Below are positions 53,953 to 64,000 of a stretch of 64,000 bases of DNA, piece after piece. The position numbers and the translations under genes were made by a program. The notes beneath the pieces were generated by a model that worked only from the letters and a program-made list of their open reading frames with translations, did not search any database and had not been told where the DNA came from. Position 1 is the first letter of the stretch, and the number at the start of each line of letters is the position of its first letter. This DNA comes from Sinohyriopsis cumingii (lineage: Eukaryota; Mollusca; Bivalvia; Unionida; Unionidae). The stretch lies in NCBI GenBank assembly GCA_028554795.2, contig CM068827.1:71149809-71213808 (forward strand), in the 5' to 3' direction.

Positions 53953-56722
53953 TACATATTATGACGTGATGTTCTCATTAATAAGGTGTCAGTAATAAGA
54001 ATTATTATTTTATGGGACATCATTGATTGAACATTACCTTAAGGCTCTTTTAACGTCCATAAAGAAACTGTCAATTGCGAAACAGTAAGGTTTGGTTACA
54101 ATGATATATTTATGCCGCATGACAAAGTTCAAGATATTTTTAATCATTTTTAAATTGAAGTACGTTCTCGGAGTAAACGATCACACTGAAATTAAATGCA
54201 TGATTAGTGTAGACTTTTATTTTTCTTTGCCTTTATGAACAGTCACAATTAATTAGAAGAATCCCAATCATACCGTTTGCTGCATAATGGTGAATTATGA
54301 CAAAATCTGGATCGATTATGAACGTTCTCTAGATTCAGTTTTAGTTAGCCTGCAATTTTCTGAATATCTGACTTAATTTCTGCAATGTTAAATTTCTGCG
54401 ATTCATAACGACAATAAATCACGTGTAATCTATTATATCAATGGTCAATGAATAAATATTCATTTTCAAATTAATCGCAAAATATTTCAGAAATAGGTAA
54501 TACGTTTTTAATATTTCTTGCATAGTAGCGTTGACATTTTATCATAGCAGATCACACATTAATCTCGATCCCATTTAGTCATCCCTGCATGACATGCGCA
54601 AACGTGATGGAGACATACTGGCACTGCTTCATACTGCCATTGTTTATCTTGTGGCTAAAATGATTATGTAAATGTGAGAACATCTTTGACCATGGTCATA
54701 ATCGAAAGTACACATGCAGAGTAGGTATTTGAAGCAGACAATGTTGACTCGGACTAGCTGGACAAACGTTTTACACATGTAAATACTATATGCAATATTT
54801 CATTGATTCTAAATCGTATTATCTACTAATCCAATCAGTAATGAACACATTTTTCATTTTGCTGTGTCTGTACGTTTATCACCTAATTACTTAAGCAAAT
54901 ACATATGTTTAAGTTGTTAAACGAGATGCACTCATGCCATAATATCTTTCCGTCAATATGATGAACTGTTACGAATCTGTGGTCTTAAACAAAGTAACAG
55001 AAAAGAGAAAAGGAATACGTTTTGTAAATTTTAACATATAATTTATTTTCCTAGAATACAAAGTGAAAGTTTTAAAAGAAATCCGTATTGTGAATTAATT
55101 CCCAAATAGACTCAAAAGTTTAATCACATGTTCAATTGTATCAAGTTCCAACTGAATTCCAGTGGTATTCCAAATAAGTTCGAATGCTGAATGTGTTGAT
55201 ATGGCTGTAGTCTCAAACGTGGTTATGTACTAATGGCATGAAGTATGATAATGTACTAACATTATTTTAATATATCACAATTTAAAAAGATGTTCTTGTC
55301 TCAATTCATTATAATTCCAAAATTAATGTTTCAGTCCAAGAATATTATTGATGAGCACTTTTTATTTCGAGTGAATACTATTCTGAATAAATAATTCCAC
55401 CAAAATGAAATACTGAACACAACAATAAGACATATTTTGCTAAAGAAGATAATGCAAGAATGAATAATGTCTCAAGTAAACTACATTATATAAAAAGCTA
55501 TGACAGAAAACGGTCATTTCTAGATAACTCCAAGTTGTCAAAGAGATAAAATCTGTTAATAAAATTACAATACATTGTAAAACATCGGGTAGACCAGGTT
55601 TACATGAGGAAATTCCATTGTCATGAATACAGATTAAGATAAACATATTTACACCATTGTTATATGTGTTTTTCTCCAGTCTATGCGACTAGTTATGATA
55701 TTCCATCCATCCAACATTTTATCGATTGATGAAGAAAATAAAAAAGAAATCAATATAGACCTTCAACTTATCAAAATGCAGAAATAAGTAGGTCGATAGG
55801 TCACGGGAGATAAAACAACAATTACAAACAAAACCAGTTGAGTTCATTCAAAAGGAATATTGAGAATACCAAGAAGAAAAGAAATCCGAATGTATGACCT
55901 TGATATATTGAATCCAACATCATCGCTACTGTCGAAGAATAGGGTTGTATCGAAGAAGGGTATAAGTTATACTTTTCATACAGAAGAATTATGTTCTTTA
56001 GATACTTGGTAGATGAAGTATGTAACAATGCTATTGTAATTCAGAATAAATTCCGTGATAATTTTTGGCCAAAACCGAGTTACTGTCGAGCCAAAATTAT
56101 ATACATGTATTGTAGCTAGTTAACACTAATTAATTCTTATGGTTTCTTTGTACAGATTGTCCTCAGAATAATTGTGAACTGGAATTGGTCCGATTTGTTT
56201 ATGTACTTCTTTGGTGCCTTGTTAATAATTGTCGTAAGCAACAAAGCATGGCCTGTGAATGTACTTTGTTTACAAAAACACAATACATACAAGATGATTT
56301 ATATAATGTTTAAAGTCAAGTAATCCTCTTGTAACTTGTACTATTTTTTACCAACTATCTATCCTCAAACATTTGTCATTAACCCCAAGCGCCGAGGGCT
56401 AATGTTTCTAGAATAATCACATTGATTGCAGTAAGAAGGACATTTATTTACTTTGTTGTCTTTGTGGTGTCCCATAAATATGCTTCAGAATATCACATGA
56501 TCAAAACACAGTGTCAAATTATTGAGCTTCCAATCTTGAAAGTGTGCAGTATATATATTTTGGGCTGTTATCGTGGTGCATGATCCCCTGCTTTGAAATT
56601 AACTTTTGATCACATTTTCATAGAATTGATTTATCGCCGAAAGTTTAATTGATTGTACATACAAATAATCTAACCTTTCCACGAAGATAACCAGCAGCAA
56701 AGTAAATGACATTCTTGTACGA
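53953..56722. other. Non-coding stretch 3' of copy B
   Basis: AT-rich, without supported genes. On the minus strand it follows the stop codon of copy B, so its right part probably includes the 3' untranslated region. No polyadenylation site is assigned. Confidence 0.4.
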
Positions 56723-57063
56723 TTACGAGTCTTTAAAGTCGTCTTCGCAAAGAACTCGTTCTTTTTCTTTAACGCGGATTAATACGTCAGCAAGCGACTG
56801 CCTGCCAATGGCAGTGAGCGCATTAATCAGAGTGGACTCTGTTGTCTCGCTTACGTTTTTCCACCAATCCGTTGCTCTGTTTATCCACATTTCAATAATC
56901 TTGTAATTAGTGTAACCAGAGTTTCTATGGCTTTCTAGGCGAATTCTTCTAATAGTTTCCAGGTCAAGACCCAACTGAGTGCCGAGTTGCTTCCCTTGTG
57001 TTCTTGTCAATGCCTGCCCGAGAACTTTCAAGCTTTCAGGTTTAAGAATCATGAAGCGGGGTT
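56723..57063 (-). CDS. ZU5-UPA-DD gene, copy B: death-domain exon (last)
   Basis: The last coding exon is preceded by TTTCATTTTTTCAG and ends at a TAA (56723-56725). It encodes LGQALTRTQGKQLGTQLGLD, then LETIRRIR, IIEMWINRATDWW and LINALTAIGRQSLADVLI, a complete death domain including the conserved tryptophan of helix 5. Death domains pair with other death domains in apoptosis, NF-kB or inflammasome-type signalling. The gene model from six exons has matching phases (0, 0, 2, 2, 1) and gives a 3' part of about 456 residues: ZU5, UPA, DD, as in UNC5, PIDD and ankyrins. The upstream part lies beyond 62842. I cannot tell which family it belongs to. Confidence 0.88.
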
Positions 57064-57596
57064 CTGAAAAAATGAAATTAATAAAGAACATTCATTAAGC
57101 TGATTCCATGAGTAAGAATGGAAATTGATATGATGACTTTAAATGATTTACTATAATTTCGGAATTATTTAAGAGGTATATAGAAGATGATACATTAACT
57201 TGGAAAAAAATACATTAATATCTTATCCAGTTAGTAATGTAATTTCTATTCTTTTCCTATATTTCACAATTCGATTGATGGTAAAATGTCTTAGAGCCAT
57301 AAAAATAATAAATTCGGTCGAAAATTTGGTATTAAAGATGCAAATCTATCTTCTAGATTCATTTAAAATGTTTATAAAAAGTGTGCACCATCTTTTGAAA
57401 CCATTATTTACTTTGCAGAAATATTAATTCCTTTTCTCTACTGATACAAGATGCATATATTGGATTAGAAACTTGTGGGAATTCAAATGGCGCTATATTG
57501 ATTATGACGTTACATAAAACACAAAAGATATATTCATAAGAGTAACATGTCATAGGAAAAATATGTTAATGATTAAAACTATAGGCTGATATCTAC

Positions 57597-57817
57597 TGGA
57601 CTTCCGTGTATTTTCTAGTTTGACTGGCAGGCTTGTCACTTGCATATCCATCTTTGAACCATCTTTGTCATCTCTTACAATTTTAAGAATGTCTATCGCT
57701 CCTCCTGCGGCTTTTTGCTTTTCTTTCAGACTGATATTGTACGGTTGGGAACTTGTATTGTTGCGCAGAAAAATAAGTCGTTTCTGTCCAGCATCACCAA
57801 TTACTTTGACATTCCCG
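57597..57817 (-). CDS. Copy B: UPA-domain 3' exon
   Basis: Acceptor GTAATCTTCAG, then GNVKVIGDAGQKRLIFLRNN and ISLKEKQKAAGGAIDILKIV, ending at TCCA|GTAGAT. Phases 2 (in) and 1 (out) fit both neighbours exactly. The segment continues the UPA domain and links to the death domain. No equivalent is left in copy A. Confidence 0.8.
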
Positions 57818-58427
57818 CTGAAGATTACCTAAAATGTATTGCAAGTTCATAATATTAAGATAGCGTTCCCGTATCCGGATACGTAATGAATCTGGAAGAA
57901 CTGCCTGTAAAACAGTTATTGTTACTATGAGGCTTGACTGCATCCCTGTGCTATAAGCCCACTTACCTTCTTCACGGTGCAATCGAAGAAGTGTGAAACT
58001 AAGGTTCTGTCTGTTAAACCGTCCCACCATCATGGCCTTAAAAGAGCTGGAACCCCACGGCCACCCTACCCTTCCTGACTCACTATACTCATGTTCATTA
58101 AATTTATCGCGTACAGTCTATGATACAATAATTATTTGTAATGACCATATCAGTACTTAACAAGTTTCTATATACTTGTTGAATTTCATTAAGGCATAAA
58201 AGGGAACATGTACCATCTAAGTCTTCAAACAGGTGTAAATTAATATTTTCTTTTGGGTGAAGGGTGCATAAAGTCATTTTAATTATTGCAAAAGTAAAAA
58301 TAAATAACTTACAGGATTATATAGGACATCATTTTTGAAGTTTTAAGATAAATGATGTCTAACGTTGATGCATGACAGGTGTAATGTTGTCTGGAATATG
58401 TCTGACCGAATGTGTCTATCTCTTTAC

Positions 58428-58745
58428 ATTTCAAAGCTCAAATTTTCCGAGTACATATTCTGCGTGTCCGCGCCAATTAAACCAACCTGAAACTCTTGAC
58501 TAGGTTCAACCATAAAGGTTCCAGATTCAGTCATGTTTTGTTCTAAAAATCCATTGCCTCTCCAGAATTCTCGCCTTTTTCGGCTATTTTCCGTTGTGGT
58601 ACACTCCACTATCGCTAGATACTCATCGATCGTAACTATTTGCATCATGCAGAAGAAAACGCACTGCCTTTTCCTGCCTAGAGATGCAGCAATCGGGTCA
58701 GAGACATGTTTGAGAAGTTCTGATTTCTTCGGGGCCCCAACAAAG
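58428..58745 (-). CDS. Copy B: UPA-domain main exon
   Basis: 318 bases from TTCTGGAAG to GAAAT|GTAAAG, phase 2 at both ends. It encodes GAPKKSELLKHVSDPIAASL, GRKRQCVFFCMMQ, YLAIVECTTTENSRKRREF and later FMVEPSQEFQVGLIGADTQN. The pattern fits the UPA fold that packs against ZU5 and holds such proteins in an inactive state in UNC5. The function here is inferred from the family. Confidence 0.82.
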
Positions 58746-59183
58746 CTTCCAGAAGAAAAAATAAAATATTCATATTTATCCCACTTTCATTTTAATTTTG
58801 CCGTCTGTCTGTCGCATTTCAATCTTTACTCTCAAGACGAAGACAAAAAAATAAAAATAAGTGAAGTACCAAGAGGTAATAAAAAAAACGCCTTTAAAAT
58901 AAGTTTTCTTTATATTTGTTATTGTGATAGATTGTATTGGTTTATTGAGTTAACTTGAAACCACTCAGGAAACATGTATAAAAGAACTAAACATGTATGC
59001 GAGTGGACCTTATTAAAACCAAAATACTATGTGTAACAACTTATATACATATTTGAAAGTGCGGGTGTCAGTGTTAGGAGCATGATTGTGGGATGCCACT
59101 GATCACGTGTATTTTTGTGACAAAAAATTTAATTCATGTAGATACAAATACATACATGTCAGGATGAAAAGAAAACTACTTAC

Positions 59184-59323
59184 ATGCTGAAATGTTCGAC
59201 CTCAAAAATAATGTTTCCGTTGTCATACTTAGGTTTCGTTGGGATGATTTCGAGAAATGTTTCGTCCATGAGATTTTTCTCATCTCCTGTTACTATGACC
59301 ACATCGTCACTCTTGACCTTGTT
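59184..59323 (-). CDS. Copy B: ZU5 C-terminal exon
   Basis: 140 bases from TTTTCAATAG to AGCAT|GTAAGT, phase 0 in and 2 out. It encodes NKVKSDDVVIVTGDEKNLMD, then ETFLEIIPTKPKYDNGNI and FEVEHFS, the closing strands of a ZU5 domain (the FxVxHFS motif is characteristic). Confidence 0.85.
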
Positions 59324-60891
59324 CTATTGAAAATAAATCTGGTATTGACAATGGGCCTCAAACGAACACATTTAAATAACTAACTCATAAAATCTATAAT
59401 AACTTGTGAGCCTATTAAAAGATTTTAAAATAGAGCCAATGATATCCTATTTGAATAGATATCAACTGCCCAACCAAGACCACCCATACTCGCACAAACA
59501 TGTTCGATGTCGCAGGTCAAGATTTAATGGACCCATAAACGGTTGATTAAATGAACGGTAACAAAATATCCCAACGTTTGTTTAAGACAGTGGACGTGGG
59601 ATGGGATGGTCAAGATATACTTGAAACCCGGAAACCACCCACTCTATCTGCGACATTTTTCTGGGCTCCGAGGTGAGAAGCCTAAATAATGCCGTTGTAG
59701 TACTTTATTGTTAAGTATGTGGGCGCATGAGTAAAGATATTGAATCTCTCATTCTGTACGGCCTTATAGTAGGAGAGGATATAACATATGTATGAACGTA
59801 TGAACAAATTGGGACTATTACAAATGTCTTTGGAAGCAGAAGGGCATAATCAAAATATTTCGCAACGGTAAACACTTTCTGTACAATGCTAAACGAAAAA
59901 AACAACACAAAGAACAGACCTAGCTAGAGATGGTGATGATCTTTAATACATCTGATCTTTTCACGAATCGTACTACATGTTTCACTGGTATATGTTGAAC
60001 TCTTCACAATTGCAGAATGTGAACATATCCATATATACAGCTACAAAACTATGACCTAATAAATAATAGCTGCGTACCGTTTGTGTATTACATCATACCA
60101 ATGCAGATGAAAACGAACGAAACAAATATCAGTAAAATCCTGGTAGCCTTTTCTGTGGTGAGAAAACAGAATGGTCTCGCTCGTTTATTACGGTTAAGGT
60201 ACTTAGATGTTTCTCTGTTATTGGAAAACTAATTAATGTCAGTGCTTTCATTTTTTTCCATGAAGGGAATTTTTATTTCCTTTTATTGTTCTTTGAAAAT
60301 AATGGACAACGTTTATTGCTTTTGAACAATGTTTGATTTCTAGCACCGTTGCCACACTGCTGTTTTCCCGTACCAATTTACAGCTCGACGGATAACAAAT
60401 ATTCACAACTGGTAGTCAACTGGTGCAAAATTCCAATCACAGCAAGATATACATACTGACCTACTGGTTCTGACTAGTTGTCTGGACGGAAACTAAGGTC
60501 TTTGCTCCTTCTAATACCACAGTACACTTAAATGTTAGACATTAAGAGTGATTCGCGTATGGTTTAAAAGATTATTATGCTATCAACGAGCAATAGAAGA
60601 ATAATTTTCACTTCAAAAAGACCTCACATAACACTCTTGTCTGCTTGTGACAAAATACCTTGTTTTCATTTGAAATTATAAAGTGACTTCCTACTTTTAG
60701 AAGAAATTTTCGCATTAACAAAATATTTTATGAAATTAAACCAGAGGACAAACATGATTGATGGATGAAATCAATTGACAATGAAACAATTCAAAGCCAA
60801 CCACAAAAGCGTAAAGAAATCAATAAATCTGTCGATTATGTCTTTTTTTTAAAAAAATATAATACCATGAAGTTATTTCCGTTGCTCTCAC

Positions 60892-61050
60892 CTCATATGA
60901 CGGTATCCGTATTGTGACCTTTTTGGTGGGTTGCTTTCCCTCGATGGAGATATGAAATACATCCGTCAAAAGAACTCGATTTTCAGCATTTTTGCTTGTC
61001 ATGTTTTTACCCTCTTCAGCCAACTGTTGACTTTCACGTGTTTCATATAT
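60892..61050 (-). CDS. Copy B: ZU5 middle exon
   Basis: 159 bases (53 codons), acceptor CGTGTAG, donor GAG|GTGAGA, phase 0 at both ends. It encodes IYETRESQQLAEEGKNMTSK, a linker, and then LLTDVFHISIEGKQPTKKVT with IRIPSYE, the central strands of ZU5. The equivalent exon in copy A has GCGAGG at the donor. Confidence 0.82.
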
Positions 61051-62650
61051 CTACACGATAATGAATACAACATATAACCATCTTCTCCGTAACATGATTT
61101 CCATTCTAGACTGGCCAGGTATATTAGTTAAAATAAGACAATTATAATACTGACCATATCTCTTTATACTGGCCGACTTCATAAAAGGGTCTAACTTTGT
61201 TATTCTGTCAGTGTCCGGTATGTTTGAATGTGAAGAAAAGAAAGATAATATTAATAGTTAGGTATTAACGAACTTGATAGTACATACGCAAGCGGAGATG
61301 TGAAGTTGATTTCAGCGTCTTCTACGGAGAGGAGGATTGGTCATTTGAAAATTAGATACCTGTGGTATCACAACAGTGCCTTACAGACGAGAAAAGAACA
61401 GCGCTAGGCAAGAAAAAGACTACGGATGACAGCAGATTAGCAGAGGTAGTAGAATTCATGGAAGAATGAGAACTGGTTTAGGTATAGTCAGGGAAACAAC
61501 AAGCATATCTATTACAGATCGATTTGTCTGTCCCTGGATACACAGAACATCGAAAACTCTAAAAAGGAACGATGGGTCAACCCCCCCCCCTCTCTCAGTA
61601 CACTACGATTTGGCTTTTATAACGCAAATTGGTCGAACGGCACTTATTGATTGGATAGTCAGGGACAGTATAAGTATAACATTAGAAAATTTACGTACAT
61701 TTGAATTTGGCATACATCTATGATGAGAGTCGTAAAAACTAATATTTAAGACCTTGACATTTTCTATAAACTCCTATGTCGTGATCTGCATCCTAAGTAT
61801 TAAGGATAGAAGAAAATGAAATTGACGCTGAAGAATCTATCAGAGACGAATGCACCACTATATAAAGGGTATGTGCTACAGCTGAGGAAAATTGCTCGAT
61901 ATCAGATGTATTTGAATTGTTGAACTTGCTCATAATGTGACAATGTGATTGACAGATTACGCTTGGTAATTGAGTGATTGCCTACCAATGTCAATGGCCT
62001 GTAAATAATTATTTGCCGTGATGTCGATCAGCACGTTTTAAATAATTTCTCTGTCATAATGTCAATCGACAATTCTTGGATATTTTCTCTGCCATGATGT
62101 CAATCTACACGTCTTTCATTCTTTCTGTTATGTCTAGTGTTCAAGAGCAGTCTGCATCTGATTTTTATGCTATTTAAATGTAGCTTCTACGAATAGGCGT
62201 TTTTACCTAAGGCATTTTAAGCTGCGTATTCTCTTCCTTTACTATTGTATCTTTAAATTTGATATCTCTCTGATTGCTTAATGGTACATATGCTTTTGTT
62301 GTCTTTACCACGAGAAAGTGCGCAACACTGTTCATAAAAAGAAATATATATTGTGTGCCACATTCAAATCGCAAGAGTATTTCAGTGAGATACCAGCCGT
62401 TACGTAGTCTGACTTGATTTTAATATATATGTTATAAGCAATAGTTTCTTAAAATATCGTATCGATTTTGGAGTTGCTACACTACATACAGAGAGAAAAT
62501 TGATAAAACAGAAAAAGTAGAAGAATGAAAGGATGAGACGATGATGAAGAAAAGGACGGAGGAAGAGAGAAAATGAAGAAAGAAAACTAAAGTCAATACC
62601 ACTTTGTCATCGCCGTCATCGTCATTATCATTCATATTCTCTCATCTTAC

Positions 62651-62842
62651 CTTCATTGCAAGTTTTGTGCCTTTGTTAAAAGTACCACGTGGTATGTCAA
62701 TGATGAAATTCTCATCCATTTTGGAATGGATACTGGACCCACCAGCGCCAACAGTGTATTCTTCCTTTCTGAGACGTGACAGGACCACAAGCTCCTCTTT
62801 AGAACCTGGATTCATGTCCAGTTGTAGAGGGCAGTATGTAAT
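62651..62842 (-). CDS. Copy B: ZU5 N-terminal exon
   Basis: 192 bases (64 codons), acceptor ATGCTAG, donor AAG|GTAAGA, phase 0. It encodes CPLQLDMNPGSKEELVVLSR, then GAGGSSIHSKMDENFIIDIP and RGTFNKGTKL, matching the start of ZU5 (GG, then a strand ending IPRG-x-F-x-x-G). It is the most upstream exon visible in the window. Ankyrin or other N-terminal exons would lie to the right. Confidence 0.82.
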
Positions 62843-62852
62843 CTAGCATGGC

Positions 62853-62856
<4 letters not shown>

Positions 62857-62898
<42 letters not shown>

Positions 62899-62925
62899 TA
62901 TTATTATTATTATAACAATAATAAA
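62857..62925. repeat. (AAT)n/(ATT)n microsatellite
   Basis: AAT units pass into ATT units, making a short palindromic simple repeat. The paralogous position in copy A has only (AAT)n at 5197. Confidence 0.95.
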
Positions 62926-64000
62926 AAATAACAATCACAACAACAACGGAGGCAACAATACCAAGCAGCAGAAGCGGAAGTTTGAACGGAAGTGATATTA
63001 TTTTACACGTCAAATCAAATAGTCCATAAAATGTGCTATCATATTCACGTTTCGCACAGCTGGTTATATGAACTTAAAAATTGCCGTTTTGCCCAATTTA
63101 GCTGGCCCGTTTAGTAGTATTAGATGCTGGTTGAGCGCTTAGTTGCTATGACATCATTGTCGACACATACTTTATTCTCCTGTATAATAATAATAATCTA
63201 TCGTATTGAAATCGTGATTGCCAAAACTCAAAAGAGTAGGCTGGCAACTGGCTGTTGTCAAGCTAAACGAAACTCTTTGTTAAAACGAAAAGACTAACCG
63301 GAAGAGCGTTGCTATCAAGTTAGATATTCGTTTCTCAGATCAATAAACGAAACTGAAAGGTAATTGCAGCTTTTATCATGACATACTCATGTATTTATTT
63401 CTTTTTGCTTTTACTCACTGCACAACACATTCGTGTTTACGGTCTTTTATTGTTTTGTGCAACTAATTACATTCATGCATATGAATTCTGTGACCTAATG
63501 AAAGTAAACGTAAGTAGCTGACTCTTGCATGGATAAATAGGAGGCAGTGACATTGATTTTACTCTTTGGCTCAAGAGATAAGAAGTTACGTAAAATGTGC
63601 TTATGGTTTACGGTTGTATTTTATGAAAGTGGTTGTATGTTTCTGACAATAAAAAGTACGTATAATTGTACATAAGTGAAATGGCAATTGTTGTATGTTT
63701 CGGCTTCAAGGACTCAGGGAAATATGATATATTACAGAAGTTCTTTCTGGTTTACGAATGAAAACTCAGAACGGCACCAATTGCAAAGTCAGACACTGGT
63801 GCCAAAGACTTTCAGGAGAACATTGATTTACACAATTACTTAAGTCCACTTAAGAGTTTCTGGTTTTTTAAGTCAATGTGTTATATGTTTACTGGCCCTC
63901 TCAATAAATATCTTGCCCGGATGTTGGCATCCCACTCAAAGTCTCCCTGCCTGTTATATCAATAGTGTAGATGAAGGCTTCAGAGTATGTATGTATGTAT
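62926..64000. other. Intron-like non-coding stretch
   Basis: No exon recognised. 63555-63640 has weak similarity to 6180-6310. The window ends in (GTAT)n units. Confidence 0.4.

Overview
The window looks like AT-rich animal genomic DNA, most likely from a lophotrochozoan such as a mollusc. This is inferred from a host gene with ankyrin, ZU5, UPA and death-domain exons, one-repeat-per-exon ankyrin coding, tRNA-headed SINEs, an APE-type LINE and two Polintons. I cannot name the species. Coding density outside the mobile elements is low.

Host genes. All recognisable host exons are on the minus strand. At the right (56.7-62.8 kb) six phase-compatible exons encode the 3' part of a ZU5-UPA-death-domain protein (copy B). 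At the left (0.8-5.2 kb) lies a paralogous block (copy A) with the same exon order and visible intron homology, but with signs of decay. Between them are isolated single ankyrin-repeat exons at 29.4, 37.3, 39.4 and 40.2 kb. They could be the upstream exons of copy A, so a large intron-rich gene may have been invaded by every element below.

Polinton 1 (8945-24580, 15.6 kb). It is bounded by 241-bp terminal inverted repeats that are almost identical and by a 5-bp (perhaps 6-bp) target duplication. From left to right it carries a packaging ATPase, a zinc-ribbon/PLA2-like gene, an integrase, a large polymerase-helicase gene with an HNH-like tail, a Cys-rich protein, an HNH endonuclease and a regulatory gap. 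A rightward block of nine open genes follows: two of unknown function, a pX-like core protein, major capsid protein, pVI-like membrane-active protein, maturation protease, repeat-bearing fibre, membrane protein and penton. The capsid half looks whole. The replication half has a handful of breaks. The insertion looks recent.

Other elements. A nearly palindromic pair of APE-type LINEs fills 29.5-35.4 kb. Two related tRNA-headed SINEs lie at 39.6 and 41.8 kb, and older SINE-like pieces at 4.3, 5.5 and 8.3 kb. A second, very decayed Polinton remnant occupies about 44.0-47.5 kb in the opposite orientation. There is a 56-bp minisatellite (25.7-26.1 kb), a hairpin MITE-like unit (24.85-25.1 kb), long (AT)n tracts and a possible piggyBac-type zinc-ribbon relic (52.6-52.8 kb). 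The remaining stretches hold nothing I can identify.
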